64,000 nt of DNA from JBNKWA01 sp050299555 (GTDB taxonomy: Bacteria > Pseudomonadota > Alphaproteobacteria > Rhodobacterales > Rhodobacteraceae). A model generated the notes under the pieces. The model saw only the letters and a program-made list of their open reading frames with translations. It had not been told where the DNA came from and did not search any database. The DNA lies in NCBI GenBank assembly GCA_050299555.1, contig JBNKWA010000072.1:1-64000 (forward strand). Reading direction: 5' to 3'. The translations under genes and the position numbers were made by a program. Positions within the stretch are counted from its first letter, which is position 1, and every line of letters begins with the position of its first letter. Below, one piece after another: positions 1 through 9,905 of the stretch.

Positions 1-905
1 TCGACCGGCTGACCGAGATGCAGCGGCATCCGAACCGCGACCGCGAGCTTCTGGAGCTGGCCTATCTTTGCATCGCGCTGGGTTTTCGCGGCAAGTACCG
101 GGTGCCCGGGCGGTCCGGCGACGGCTCGCTGATCGAGGTCCGCGCCTCGACCGCGCGGCTGTTGCGCGACACCGCCGCCGAAAGCGACGAACTCAGCCCG
201 AACTGGCGCGGGGTGCTGGCCTCGGACGAGCCGCGGCGCTTCACGATCCCGGTCTGGACCCTGGGCATCGCCGCGGCGGCGCTGATCATCGCCATCTATG
301 CCGGTGTCGGCGCGCGGCTGTCGGGCAAGGGCGAGCGGCTTTACGACCTGGCGCGGCTGCTGCCGCCGCCCGAGCGGGCCGAGATCTTCCGCACCGTGCG
401 CAGCACCGCCGAGGTGGAGACCCCGGCCGAACTGCCGCAGCCCACCAGCTTCCTGCTGCTGCCCGAGTTCGACAAGGCGGCGCCGCCCGACACCGCCGCG
501 GCCCTGACCGGGCGCGAGGACGCCTCGATCGCGGTGGTCGTGCTGCAGTCGAACAGCCCCGAGGTGTTCCGCTCGGCCAAGGCCGACCTCAACGACATCT
601 ATTCGCCGCTGGTCGCCTCGGTCGCCGCGGTGATCCGCGCCAATGCCGATCTCATCGGCGGCGTGACCGTGGTCGGCCACACCGACTCGATCCCGGTGCA
701 GGCCTCGAACCCCTTCGCCTCGAACCAGGGGCTGAGCGAGGCGCGGGCGCGCACCATCGCCAAGCTGCTGGTCGAGGGCGGGGTGCCGGCCAATATCGTC
801 TTTTCCGAAGGCCGCGCCGCCAGCGAGCCCATCGGCGACAACGGCACCCGCGAGGGTCGGGCGCTGAACCGCCGCGTCGAAATCAAGATCCAGAAGAGGC
901 TCTAG
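1..905 (+). CDS. tssL: T6SS membrane-complex protein TssL (DotU/OmpA fusion), 5'-truncated by window edge
   Basis: Inner-membrane subunit of the type VI secretion TssJLM complex. The reading frame is open from the window edge, so the start lies upstream. The visible part begins in the end of the cytoplasmic DotU domain (the LELAYLCIALGFRGKYRV block is typical), then a single membrane segment (about 75–98 counted from the first visible Met), then a C-terminal OmpA-like peptidoglycan-binding domain with GHTDSIPV and an LNRRVEI ending. This makes it an extended TssL that can anchor the complex to the cell wall. Its stop codon abuts the tssM start with no gap, so the two are co-translated. The family assignment is firm; only the missing N-terminus is uncertain. 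Confidence 0.93.
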   Translation, partial: DRLTEMQRHPNRDRELLELAYLCIALGFRGKYRVPGRSGDGSLIEVRASTARLLRDTAAESDELSPNWRGVLASDEPRRFTIPVWTLGIAAAALIIAIYAGVGARLSGKGERLYDLARLLPPPERAEIFRTVRSTAEVETPAELPQPTSFLLLPEFDKAAPPDTAAALTGREDASIAVVVLQSNSPEVFRSAKADLNDIYSPLVASVAAVIRANADLIGGVTVVGHTDSIPVQASNPFASNQGLSEARARTIAKLLVEGGVPANIVFSEGRAASEPIGDNGTREGRALNRRVEIKIQKRL

Positions 906-3900
906 ATGAAACTCATCAAGGGCTTTTTCCGCTTCCTGTTCTCGCGCCGGCTGTGGGTGTTCATCGGGCTGGTGATCCTGTGCCTGCTGATCTGGCTTTA
1001 TGGGCCGCTGGTCAGGATCGGCGAGGCGGTGCCGCTGGGCTCGGAGATCGTGCGGCTGATCGTCATCGGCCTGATCGCCATCCTGTGGCTGGTCTCGCTC
1101 TTGCTGGCGCAGCTGCGCGCCATCCGCGCCAACCGCATGTTCGTGACCGAGCTGGCGCAATCCGAGCCGCAGCGGCAGGCCGCGCCGGGCGAGGAGAACG
1201 TGGCCGAGGTCGGGGCCAAGTTCCAGGGCGTGCTGGCCGAGATGAAGCGCTCCAAGCTCGGCGGCAAGAAGTTCCTGCGCGAGATGCCGTGGTACGTCAT
1301 CATCGGCCCGCCCGGCACCGGCAAGACCACGGCGCTGCGCCAGTCGGGCCTGCATTTCCCCATCGACCTGGCCGATGACCTCAAGGGCGTCGGCGGCACC
1401 CGCAACTGCGACTGGTTCTTCACCGAGGACGCGGTGATGATCGACACCGCCGGCCGCTATGTGGAGCAGCAGAGCGCGCCCGAGGTCGATGCCGCCGAAT
1501 GGCAGGGCTTTCTCGACCTTTTGAGGAAGCATCGCGGACGGCGGGCGCTGAACGGCGTCATCCTGACCCTGTCGGTCGAGGAACTGCTGGGCGACGAGGC
1601 GGCGCTGCGCAGCCACGGCCGCGAGATCCGAAAGCGGCTGGCCGAGCTGCGCGAGCGGCTGGGTATCCGGCTGCCGGTCTATCTGATGATCACCAAGATG
1701 GACCTGATCCCCGGTTTCGAGGCGTTCTTCGGCGGCCTTGGCAACCGCGAGCGCGAGCAGGTCTGGGGGGCGACGCTGGCCACCGACGCGCGCACCGACG
1801 CCACCGCCATCGGCCGCGAGCTGAAGGCGCTGACCACCGAGCTGGAGAAGCGGCTGGTGGGGCGGCTGGCCGAGGACGTGCCGCTGGAGCGGCGGGCCGA
1901 GACGTTCCGCTTCCCGGCCCAGGTCGAGCATCTGGGCGGACCGCTGCGCACCCTGATCGACGCCGTCTTCGGCGAAAGCCGCTACGAGGAGACGCCGTGG
2001 CTGCGGGGTTTCTACTTCACCTCGGCCACCCAGGAGGGCTCGCCCATCGACCGGCTGGTGGGCGAACTGGCGCACGGCTTCGGCATCGGCGCCGAGCCGC
2101 CGGCGATGCGCCGCCACGGCGAAAGGCGGTCGTTCTTCCTGCGCGACCTTCTGTCCGAGGTGGTCTTCCGCGAGGCCGGGCTCGGCACCTTCGACGCCGC
2201 CGCCGAGGAGCGCCGCAAGTGGATCTGGCGCGGGGCAATGGCCGCCTCGGTGCTGGCGGTGGCGCTGGCCTCGCTGCTGTTCCTCTATTCGTACCTGCGC
2301 TATTCCGGCGGCATCGCCGATCAGGCGCGCCAGCTCGAGGCCTTGCAGGCGCGGCTGGCCAATGTCGCCGCCCGGCAGGCGCCGCTCGATCCGCCCGATC
2401 TGGACCTCGCCCTCGACGCGGTGACCGAGGTCGAGGCGGCGCAGACACGGGTCGATGCCGGCCTCGCCTCGCTGACCGGGCCGACGGCCGAGGCCGAGAT
2501 CGCCCAGGCCCAGAAGATCGCCTATGAGCGCAGCCTCAGGAACATCCTGGAGCCGCGCATGGTGGCGCTGCTGGAGGCCACCATGTGGCGCCAGATCAGG
2601 GACCCGGAGTTCCTGCTGGGCGCCCACAAGGTCTATCAGATGATGACCGGGCTGGCGCCTTACGACGACGAGTTCGCCGCCGCCTGGTGGCAGGAGGTGC
2701 TGCCGCAGGCGGCGCCCGTCGACCCGTTCCCCACCGAGGCGGCGCTCGGCCACGAGCTGGCCGCCATCCGGCGCATGGCATCCGAGGAGAACAAGATCGA
2801 GGCCGACCCGCTGCTGGTGCGCGCGGCGCTGGAGTCGATCTGCCAGATCCCGCTTTCGGTCAGGGCCTACAACGCGCTTCTCGCCGATCCTCTGGTCAAG
2901 GGCCTGCCGGAATGGATTCCGGCCGATTTCGCCGGGCCGAACGGCATCCGGGTGCTGACCCGGCTGAGCGGCAAGACCTTGCGCGTCGGCATCCCCGGCG
3001 CCTTCACCTACAAGGGTTTCCACGAGGTGGTGCTGGAACTGGCGCCCGAGGTTTCGGCCCAGGCGGCGCTCGACCGTACCGTCTTCGCCGGCGGCTGCGC
3101 CGACAGCTCCGACGCCTCGGTGGCCGAGATCGAGGATCAGGTGCTGAAGCTCTACTTCGACGACTTCATCGCCCAGTGGGACGGCTTCTTGCGCGACGTG
3201 CGGCTGGCGCCGATCGAGGACCTCAGGACCGCCACCGAGAACCTCAAGGACCTCGCCTCGACCGACAGCGCGCTGAAGCGCCTGCTGCGGGCGGTGGTCA
3301 CCGAGACCAACCTTGCCTTCGTGCCGGACGATGGCGACGGCGGGGGCGGCCCGCCCCCGGGGCTGATCAAGAAGGCGCTGAGCAAGCTCGGCGCGGTGGG
3401 CAAGCTGGCCAATCAGGGGCGCAAGTTCGCCTCGACCGCCGGCGCCGGTCAGGCCGAGGCCGAGGCGCCAGGGCAGCGCGTCTCGGACCATTTCAAGCCG
3501 ATCCGCGCCACCATCGAGGAGGTGGACGGCCAGCCGCCGCTGATCGATGCCGCCGTGGCAGCGCTGACGGCGCTGGCCAACGAGCTGCAGACCGTGGCCG
3601 CCAGCCCCGACCCCAACGCGGCACTGCTGGCGCGCGGCGGGCTGCCGCAGCTGACCGGTGCCATCGCCAACGAGGCGCGCAACCTGCCCGATCCGCTGGA
3701 CGACTGGGTGGCCGGGATCGCCGGCGACACCGAAAGCGTGACCCGCGAGGCGGTGATCGCCCAACTCAACGCCCGCTGGCGGGCCGACGTGCAGCCGTTC
3801 TGCGTCTCGGCCACGGCCGGGCGCTATCCGTTCGACCAGTCCAGTTCCATCGACGTCAACGTCGCCGATTTCCAGCGCCTGTTCGGGCCGGGCGGGCTGG

Positions 3901-4448
3901 TGGACGCCTTCATCAACGACCAGCTTCTGCCTTATGTCGATACCACGGTGAAACCCTGGGCCTGGCGCGCCGACCTGGGGCTCGACGCGGCGACGCTGAC
4001 GCCGTTCCAGCAGGCGCGCTCGATCCGCGACGGGCTGTTCCCCGGCGGCGCCGGGCCGCTGATGGCCTTCACGCTGGAGCCCAAGGACCTCAGCCCCAAC
4101 GCGATCCGGGTGACGCTGAACGTCGACGGGCAGAGCCTGGCCTATTCCAACTCGGCCGCGCGGCCGCTGCCGATGACCTGGCCCGGCAAGGACGGCACCA
4201 ACGTGATCACGCTCAGCTTCACGCCGCTCAACGGGGCGGGCGAGCTGATCGCGTCCGAGACCGGAAGCTGGGCCTTCCTGCGGCTGATCCGCAAGGGCCA
4301 GCTCAGAAAGACCGACCTGCCCGAGCTGTTCCGGCTGCGGCTGGGGTTCTCGGGCTTCGCGGCGGATTTCGAGCTGAAGGCCGCCAGCGTCGACAACCCG
4401 TTCGACCTGACCATGTTCGGCAATTTCCGGTGCCCGGAGAAGTTCTGA
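906..4448 (+). CDS. tssM: T6SS membrane-complex protein TssM (IcmF/VasK)
   Basis: Largest subunit of the T6SS membrane complex, spanning the inner membrane and periplasm. The 1180-residue protein has two N-terminal membrane segments (about 15–33 and 49–68), a cytoplasmic NTPase domain with an intact Walker A GPPGTGKT at 134–141, a third membrane segment near 440–460, and a long periplasmic part ending in the conserved TssM C-terminal domain (FGPGGLVDAF, PWAW, and a C-terminal beta domain). Length is normal for the family. The ATG follows the tssL stop directly. The C-terminal half is recognisably similar to the 7403–9901 protein of the same locus, which lacks the NTPase. Confidence 0.96.
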   Translation: MKLIKGFFRFLFSRRLWVFIGLVILCLLIWLYGPLVRIGEAVPLGSEIVRLIVIGLIAILWLVSLLLAQLRAIRANRMFVTELAQSEPQRQAAPGEENVAEVGAKFQGVLAEMKRSKLGGKKFLREMPWYVIIGPPGTGKTTALRQSGLHFPIDLADDLKGVGGTRNCDWFFTEDAVMIDTAGRYVEQQSAPEVDAAEWQGFLDLLRKHRGRRALNGVILTLSVEELLGDEAALRSHGREIRKRLAELRERLGIRLPVYLMITKMDLIPGFEAFFGGLGNREREQVWGATLATDARTDATAIGRELKALTTELEKRLVGRLAEDVPLERRAETFRFPAQVEHLGGPLRTLIDAVFGESRYEETPWLRGFYFTSATQEGSPIDRLVGELAHGFGIGAEPPAMRRHGERRSFFLRDLLSEVVFREAGLGTFDAAAEERRKWIWRGAMAASVLAVALASLLFLYSYLRYSGGIADQARQLEALQARLANVAARQAPLDPPDLDLALDAVTEVEAAQTRVDAGLASLTGPTAEAEIAQAQKIAYERSLRNILEPRMVALLEATMWRQIRDPEFLLGAHKVYQMMTGLAPYDDEFAAAWWQEVLPQAAPVDPFPTEAALGHELAAIRRMASEENKIEADPLLVRAALESICQIPLSVRAYNALLADPLVKGLPEWIPADFAGPNGIRVLTRLSGKTLRVGIPGAFTYKGFHEVVLELAPEVSAQAALDRTVFAGGCADSSDASVAEIEDQVLKLYFDDFIAQWDGFLRDVRLAPIEDLRTATENLKDLASTDSALKRLLRAVVTETNLAFVPDDGDGGGGPPPGLIKKALSKLGAVGKLANQGRKFASTAGAGQAEAEAPGQRVSDHFKPIRATIEEVDGQPPLIDAAVAALTALANELQTVAASPDPNAALLARGGLPQLTGAIANEARNLPDPLDDWVAGIAGDTESVTREAVIAQLNARWRADVQPFCVSATAGRYPFDQSSSIDVNVADFQRLFGPGGLVDAFINDQLLPYVDTTVKPWAWRADLGLDAATLTPFQQARSIRDGLFPGGAGPLMAFTLEPKDLSPNAIRVTLNVDGQSLAYSNSAARPLPMTWPGKDGTNVITLSFTPLNGAGELIASETGSWAFLRLIRKGQLRKTDLPELFRLRLGFSGFAADFELKAASVDNPFDLTMFGNFRCPEKF

Positions 4449-4468
4449 CCCCCGGCGCACCGGAGCCG

Positions 4469-5002
4469 ATGCCTGCCGCCACCGGTACCGGCTTTTTCGG
4501 CAAGATGCCCGCGGTCGGCGACTTTACCCATCGCGGCCTGCCGCCGGCATTCCGGCAATGGCTGGACGGCTGGATCACCCGGCATCTGGTGGCCGGCCTG
4601 CCCACCGACGGCCGCTGGCCCGGCGAGGGGCTGCGGTTCAGCCTTGCCCGTGACGGCATCGGCGCGGCGGGGCTGATCCTGCCCTCCGATGACCGCGCCG
4701 GACGCGAATACCCGCTGGCGGCAATGCTGTTGACCGGTGGCGCCGCGCCCGAGCCGGCCTCCGCCGAGCCCTGGATCGAGGCGGCGCTGGAGCCCTTGTG
4801 GGATGCGGTCGAGGGCAAGACCGGTCCCGATGATCTGGCCGCCGCGCTGGCGGCGATCCCGGTTCCCGTGCTGGCCGCCGGGACCCTGCCCCTGTGCCTG
4901 TGGAGCGACGTCGTGCCGCCGCTGGCCGCCGACCCCGAGGACCCGGGCGAAGCGGTCGCCCGGGTGCTGGCCGGCAGGCCGCCCGACCTCAGTTCTGGTT
5001 GA
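4469..5002 (+). CDS. tagF: T6SS-associated protein TagF
   Basis: TagF family proteins act as cytoplasmic modulators of T6SS assembly, in studied systems as post-translational repressors linked to the Ppk/Ppp threonine phosphorylation pathway. The 177-residue product starts MPAATGTGFFGKMPAVGDF; the GFFGKMPAVGDF motif and the following RGLP and W-D-W residues are diagnostic. It begins 20 bp after tssM stops and is probably in the same transcript. Its last 14 bases overlap the end of vgrG on the other strand. The PP2C phosphatase at 10790–11542 is a plausible functional partner; no PpkA-type kinase is visible in the window. Confidence 0.87.
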   Translation: MPAATGTGFFGKMPAVGDFTHRGLPPAFRQWLDGWITRHLVAGLPTDGRWPGEGLRFSLARDGIGAAGLILPSDDRAGREYPLAAMLLTGGAAPEPASAEPWIEAALEPLWDAVEGKTGPDDLAAALAAIPVPVLAAGTLPLCLWSDVVPPLAADPEDPGEAVARVLAGRPPDLSSG

Positions 5003-7295
5003 TCTTCGAGCCCTTCATGGTGATGTCGCTCGAGGCCTTGACGTTGATCTTGCCCGAACCCTGAACGGTGATGTCCTTGCCCTCGATGGTGATGGTGCCG
5101 TCCTTCTTCATCGTGATCACCGCGCTGCCGGTCTTCAGCGAGATGCTGTCGCCGGCCTCGATCGACAGATCCTTGCCGATCTTGATCTGGGTGCTGCCGT
5201 TCACCTGAAGCAGGCTGTCCTTGGCGATCTGGGTCTCCTGCTTGCCGCCGATCTCGACCTTCTCGTCCTTGGCGATCTCGACCGCCTGCATGCCGCCCAC
5301 CGAAATCGAGCGGTCCTTGCCCACCGACAGGCTCTGGCCGCCGCCGACATTGGTGCTGTCGTCCGAGGCGATGTTGTGGCTCTGGTCGCTGCCGACGGTG
5401 ACGCTGCGGTTGGAGGCGACGCCGATGGTCTGCGCCGCGCCGATCCCCACCGTCTCGGCCCCGCCGACGGCGCGGCTGCGCGCCGCGCCCACGGTCAGGG
5501 TCTGCGCGATGGCGACGTTCTGGGTGTGGTTGGCGCCGATCGACTCGTCCGAGTTCGCCCCGACCTTGATGGTCTCGTTCGACCCCACGGTCAGCGAGCG
5601 ATTGGAGCCCACGGTCTCGTCATCGTTGACCCCGATCGAGACCGAGCGGTTGTTGCCGACGCTGGTCGACTTGTCGTTGGCCACGCTTTCGGTGCGGTCA
5701 TGGCCGATCGACTGGGTGGCGTCGTTGCCCACATCCTCGACCCAGTCATGGCCGATGGTGCGGGTCTCGTCGTTCTTGACCAGCTCGTTATGGTCCTTCT
5801 CGGCCTGGAAATAGACCTCTTCGGAGCCCTTCTTGTCCTCGAAGCGCAGCTCGTTCCAGCCGCCGCCGCCGGGCGAGGAATTCGACTTCCAGCCCGATTG
5901 GGTGGCGTTGTCGGGCAGGCTGTAGGGCGGCATCTGGGCGGCGTTGTAGACCCGCCCGGTGATGATCGGCTGGTCCGGATCGCCCTCGAGGAAGTCGACG
6001 ATCACCTCCTGGCCGATGCGCGGGATCTGGATGAAGCCCCAGCCCGAGCCGGCCCAGACCGAGCTGACGCGCACGAAGATCGACGAATTCTCGTCCTTGC
6101 CGCCAAGCCGGTCCCAATGGAAATGCACCTTCACCCGGGAATACTCGTCGGTGTAGATCTCCTCGCCTGCGGGACCCACCACCACCGCCGTCTGCGGGCC
6201 GCGGATGCGCTGCTTGTGCGCCCTGCGCGGCGGTCGCCACGGCTGCGACAGGGGTTGCAACACCAGGTCGATGGCATAGCCCTCGCCCTCGCGCGACATG
6301 CCGCTGCGGTACTGCTCGTCCCACATGGTATAGGTGGTCTCGCGCACCAGGTAGGTGTCGTTCTGGTCGTCGCGCGGATAGTCCTCGAGCGTGAAGGTCC
6401 GGCCCGCCCACAGCATCCGGGCGTTGCCCTTGGCCGCGACCAGCGTGAAGTCCGCCTGCACCCCCTCGCGCCGTTGCAGCGCCAGATCGTCGCCGCGGCT
6501 GACCGCCGTATAACGGCCCGGGTAGTGATAGCGCTCGCCACCGTCCAGCTCGTGCCCCATGGGGCTGTCCGAGGTCGCCATCAGGTCTGCCGCCGGCTTG
6601 GTGAAGTCATAGGAGGTGTGGGTATAAACCCCGGTCGTCACCTGCGACGAGCGCTGCCAGCCGGTGATGAAGTCGCGCTCTTTCAGCGAGGTCGAGGCGT
6701 CCGGCTCAAAGGCCAGCGTGTCGTGGAACTCGGCCGGCTTGAACTCGGCATTCTGGTCCACCAGCACCATGGTGTGGGCGCCGTCCTCATAGTCGAAATA
6801 ATAGCTGATGCCCTCGGCCTGCATCAGCCGCTCGACGAAGTTGAGGTTGGTCTCACCGTACTGCACGCAATATTCGCGCGGGTCGTAGGAACCGCGCAGG
6901 TTCATCGAGTAGGCGGCATTGGCATAGTCGCCGAACACCGCCTCGATGATCTCGGGCACCGACATGTTCTGGAAGATGCGGTTGTCGACCGAGGTCGACA
7001 GGAACCACAGCCAGGGCACCAGCGTCGCGTTGTAGATCGCCAGCCCGTGCTTGATGTCGACAAGCGCGAATGTGTTGACGACACCGTTGAAGTAGCGCTT
7101 CACATCGCCGGTCCCGACCCTGACCGTGACCGGCTGGCCGAGCAGCTTTTCGGCGGCGACGTCGAGGTCTTCGCTGACCATGGTCAGCGAGAATTCGAAG
7201 CACTGGCTGATGCCGTCGTGGCCGTTCATCTCCGAGAACATCAGGTCCTCGCCGAGCGGCGTCGTCACCTCGATGTCGCGCTTGTCCAGTGCCAT
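4989..7295 (-). CDS. vgrG: T6SS spike protein VgrG (TssI)
   Basis: VgrG forms the trimeric tip of the secreted T6SS tube. The 768-residue protein opens with MALDKRDIEVTTPLGEDLMF, the gp27-like base domain, then the gp5-like OB fold (with WAGSGWGFIQIPRIGQEV), followed by a long needle. From about residue 540 to 720 the needle is built of near-perfect eight-residue repeats of the pattern V/I-G-x-x-x-x-x-x, at least twenty in tandem, like the triple beta-helix of phage gp5. It ends shortly after the repeats (SKINQN) with no fused effector domain. It is the last gene of the minus-strand operon, 107 bp after the DotU/TssM chimera. No PAAR gene is visible nearby. Confidence 0.95.
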   Translation of the reverse strand: MALDKRDIEVTTPLGEDLMFSEMNGHDGISQCFEFSLTMVSEDLDVAAEKLLGQPVTVRVGTGDVKRYFNGVVNTFALVDIKHGLAIYNATLVPWLWFLSTSVDNRIFQNMSVPEIIEAVFGDYANAAYSMNLRGSYDPREYCVQYGETNLNFVERLMQAEGISYYFDYEDGAHTMVLVDQNAEFKPAEFHDTLAFEPDASTSLKERDFITGWQRSSQVTTGVYTHTSYDFTKPAADLMATSDSPMGHELDGGERYHYPGRYTAVSRGDDLALQRREGVQADFTLVAAKGNARMLWAGRTFTLEDYPRDDQNDTYLVRETTYTMWDEQYRSGMSREGEGYAIDLVLQPLSQPWRPPRRAHKQRIRGPQTAVVVGPAGEEIYTDEYSRVKVHFHWDRLGGKDENSSIFVRVSSVWAGSGWGFIQIPRIGQEVIVDFLEGDPDQPIITGRVYNAAQMPPYSLPDNATQSGWKSNSSPGGGGWNELRFEDKKGSEEVYFQAEKDHNELVKNDETRTIGHDWVEDVGNDATQSIGHDRTESVANDKSTSVGNNRSVSIGVNDDETVGSNRSLTVGSNETIKVGANSDESIGANHTQNVAIAQTLTVGAARSRAVGGAETVGIGAAQTIGVASNRSVTVGSDQSHNIASDDSTNVGGGQSLSVGKDRSISVGGMQAVEIAKDEKVEIGGKQETQIAKDSLLQVNGSTQIKIGKDLSIEAGDSISLKTGSAVITMKKDGTITIEGKDITVQGSGKINVKASSDITMKGSKINQN

Positions 7296-7402
7296 TGACC
7301 ATCCCTTCCTTGACTGCCGACCCCGGGGGGCCGGCGGCGCCTTACCCGACTATAGCCAGAAATCCGCCGGCGGATTTGCAGAAGTTCACACTTTTCCGCC
7401 CG

Positions 7403-9901
7403 TTACAGCGCCGGCGGGCAGGTCAGGCCACGAATGACCGACCAGCGCGACAGCGGATTGACCTCGGTGGCGAAGCTGAGTTCCAGGAACAGCCGCGCGT
7501 CCCGGGTCTTGAGATCGACCAGAAACCGCCGGCCATCGTCCCGCTCGCGCAGCCTGAGCCCGGCCATCAGCCGGAACAGGCCCCAGGGCCCGGGTGCCAC
7601 CGCCGGCGTGGTGGCGCTCGAAAAGCTGAAATCCACCCCGGCGGCGGGATCGGGCCCCGGCCAGACCAGCTCGGCCGCGCCGGACGAGGTCTGCACCGGC
7701 GCGCCCTGCCCGCCCAGCCTGACGAAGGCCTGGCCACGCTCGGCCAGCGCCGCCAGCGACAGCGAGGCCGTCGGCTCGGGCGCGCCGGCGGGGAAGAACG
7801 CCTCGCTGACCGCGGCCGCACGCTGAAAGAAGGCCGCCGTCTCGGGCTGCAGGCCACCGAAGCGCGCCTCGGGCTTCCAGCGCCAGGGGCTGACGGTCAT
7901 GTCGATCATCGGCCCCGCCCCGTCGGCCATGAAGCGGTCCAGCCGGCCGCCGGGGCCGAACAGCGCCGCAAAGCCCAGAAGGTCGCTGTCCGGTCCGTCG
8001 GCAAAGGGGAACTGGCCATCGACCACCGCGTGGCAGGCGGCAAAGACCTCGGCCTGCCAGCGCCGCGCCACCGGGTTGCGCAGCGCGTCGGCATGGGCGG
8101 CGCTCGACTGCGCCAGCACGTCCTCGACGATGCGCACCACCACCGCCGGCGCGTCGGCCAGCGCGGCGACGGACTGTGCCCGCTCCTGAACGTTCATCAG
8201 CCGCTCCAGCGCCCGCTCCTCGTCGGCGCGGATCGAGCCCAGCGCCACGTTGAGCGCCGCGAACAGGTCCGAGATCGCCGTCATGCGGCCGCTTTCCACG
8301 TACTGGATCATCGGCCCGAAGGCGGCGGCGATCTTGAGCTGGCTGGCATGCGGGCGGGTGCGGTCATTGCCGCCAACCTGGGCCCAGACCTCGGACAGAA
8401 GCGCCGTCAGCGGGCTTTGCCGGGTCGCCAGCCGGCCCGAGACCAGGACCGAGGTGGCGGTATCGGCGAACGGCCGGACCCGCAGGTCGGCCAGCCAGTC
8501 CTCCCAGACCCGCAGCGTCTCGGCCTGCAGCGCGTCCATCACCCGGTCGGGCGCATCATTCTCGCGCCGTGGCGCGGCGGCAAGGATCAGCGGCGCCTGC
8601 TCGCGGGTGGTCTGCACCGCCAGCCCGGCGCCGAAATCGCGGGCATGGGCCCAGCCGGCGGGGGTGAAAAGCCCCGGCACCGGCGTATCAAGCCCCTTGC
8701 CCGAGCGCCGCAGCAGCACGTCGCCAATGCCCGGCACCGCCTGATCGGCCACCCAGCCCGGCAGCGCCGCCACCGCGTCCGAGCGCCGTAGCTCCAGCCA
8801 GGCCCGGTCGCCCTCGCCCACCTCGGCGGCAAAGCCCTGGGCCTGGACGCGGATCTCGGCATCGGGGGGCGGCAGGTCGGGCGCCGGGCCCTGCAGCGCC
8901 AAGGCATGCGGCGCCAGCGCGCCAAAGCCGGCGTCGAGGTCCGGCCGGGCGGCGATCCAGCCCTTCAGGTAGGTGGCGCTCCACGGCCCCTGCCCCGACA
9001 GGATCGACCAGGCCCTGAGCGTATCGTAGGCGTCCAGCCCGTCGCCCTCGGTCGCCAGCGCCAGGTCGATCGCCGCCGCCAGTGTCACCGGCAGCACGCC
9101 GGCCACCGCATCGGCATAGGCCGCATGGGCGCGCGCTCCGGCATCGAGCGCGTCGACCTGCCCGAACAACCCCAGCGGCGCCTGAGGCAACTGCGCCTCC
9201 ACCGTCGCGGCGGCCGCGGCCAGCCGGTCCAGCCGGTCGGCGATCTCCGGCAGCGTCAGGTCCAGTGTCACCGGGCCGATCCGTTCGGCCTCGGCGGCGA
9301 ACCCCCGGGCCAGGCCGCGGTGAAAGCGCCACTCGGCGTTCAGCGCCGCCGCCGCCGCGGCCACCACCAGAAAGCCCAGCAGCCCCACCAGCGCCAGCGC
9401 CACGCCCGAATGCTGGCGCCGCTGCACCTTGCCGCGCATCGCCTCGACCCGGGCGATGCATTCGCCAAGAAAGTCGTGCAGCCCGGCGTATTCGGGGCCC
9501 GCCTCCTCGGCCTTGCGGGCAAGGTCGCGCAGGCCCGCCAGCGACACGTCGCGGCCATCGAACAGGCGCGGCCCCGCGGTCGCGGCCCAGGCCTTGACCG
9601 GGATCGCCCGGTTGCGCCGCGCCGCTTCGTCCAGCACCACCGCCAGCCCATAGCGGGCCGCCGGCACCGAGGCCTCGGGGATGCCCGCCCGCCTGGCCTG
9701 CCCCTCGAACAGGTCCAGCAGCGTGCCCGCCTCCCCGGCCAGCGCGCCGGGATCGGGGCGCCGCCGGTGCACCAGATCGTCGCCGAAATTCAGCACCGGA
9801 TCCGCCAGCCGCAGGAACAGCGCCGCATCCGCGCCGGCCCCGCCTCCGCCGCCGCGCCGGGGCGGCATCACCGTACGGGCCGATGGGTCACCCGTGCGCA
9901 T
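7403..9901 (-). CDS. DotU/TssM-like chimeric T6SS protein without NTPase domain
   Basis: An 832-residue protein combining parts of two T6SS components. Residues about 30–155 resemble the cytoplasmic DotU/TssL domain (LLDLFEGQARRAGIP, AARYGLAVVLDEAA, and a HDFLGECIARVEA end). A membrane segment follows at about 165–188. The remainder resembles the periplasmic part of TssM, with a C-terminal FGPGGRLDRFM, PWRWKPEA, WPGPDP and PWGLFRLM pattern that can be laid over residues of the TssM encoded at 906–4448. No Walker A motif is present. It lies 4 bp after the M15 peptidase gene and upstream of vgrG in one operon. I infer an accessory membrane-complex subunit; a degenerate TssM duplicate is the alternative. 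Confidence 0.75.
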   Translation of the reverse strand: MRTGDPSARTVMPPRRGGGGGAGADAALFLRLADPVLNFGDDLVHRRRPDPGALAGEAGTLLDLFEGQARRAGIPEASVPAARYGLAVVLDEAARRNRAIPVKAWAATAGPRLFDGRDVSLAGLRDLARKAEEAGPEYAGLHDFLGECIARVEAMRGKVQRRQHSGVALALVGLLGFLVVAAAAAALNAEWRFHRGLARGFAAEAERIGPVTLDLTLPEIADRLDRLAAAAATVEAQLPQAPLGLFGQVDALDAGARAHAAYADAVAGVLPVTLAAAIDLALATEGDGLDAYDTLRAWSILSGQGPWSATYLKGWIAARPDLDAGFGALAPHALALQGPAPDLPPPDAEIRVQAQGFAAEVGEGDRAWLELRRSDAVAALPGWVADQAVPGIGDVLLRRSGKGLDTPVPGLFTPAGWAHARDFGAGLAVQTTREQAPLILAAAPRRENDAPDRVMDALQAETLRVWEDWLADLRVRPFADTATSVLVSGRLATRQSPLTALLSEVWAQVGGNDRTRPHASQLKIAAAFGPMIQYVESGRMTAISDLFAALNVALGSIRADEERALERLMNVQERAQSVAALADAPAVVVRIVEDVLAQSSAAHADALRNPVARRWQAEVFAACHAVVDGQFPFADGPDSDLLGFAALFGPGGRLDRFMADGAGPMIDMTVSPWRWKPEARFGGLQPETAAFFQRAAAVSEAFFPAGAPEPTASLSLAALAERGQAFVRLGGQGAPVQTSSGAAELVWPGPDPAAGVDFSFSSATTPAVAPGPWGLFRLMAGLRLRERDDGRRFLVDLKTRDARLFLELSFATEVNPLSRWSVIRGLTCPPAL

Positions 9902-9905
9902 GACC

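Noticed and set aside
4737..7298. Long + strand frame of 853 codons over vgrG
   Set aside because: It is antisense to vgrG; its regularity mirrors the octapeptide repeats and GC-rich codons, and it matches no family.
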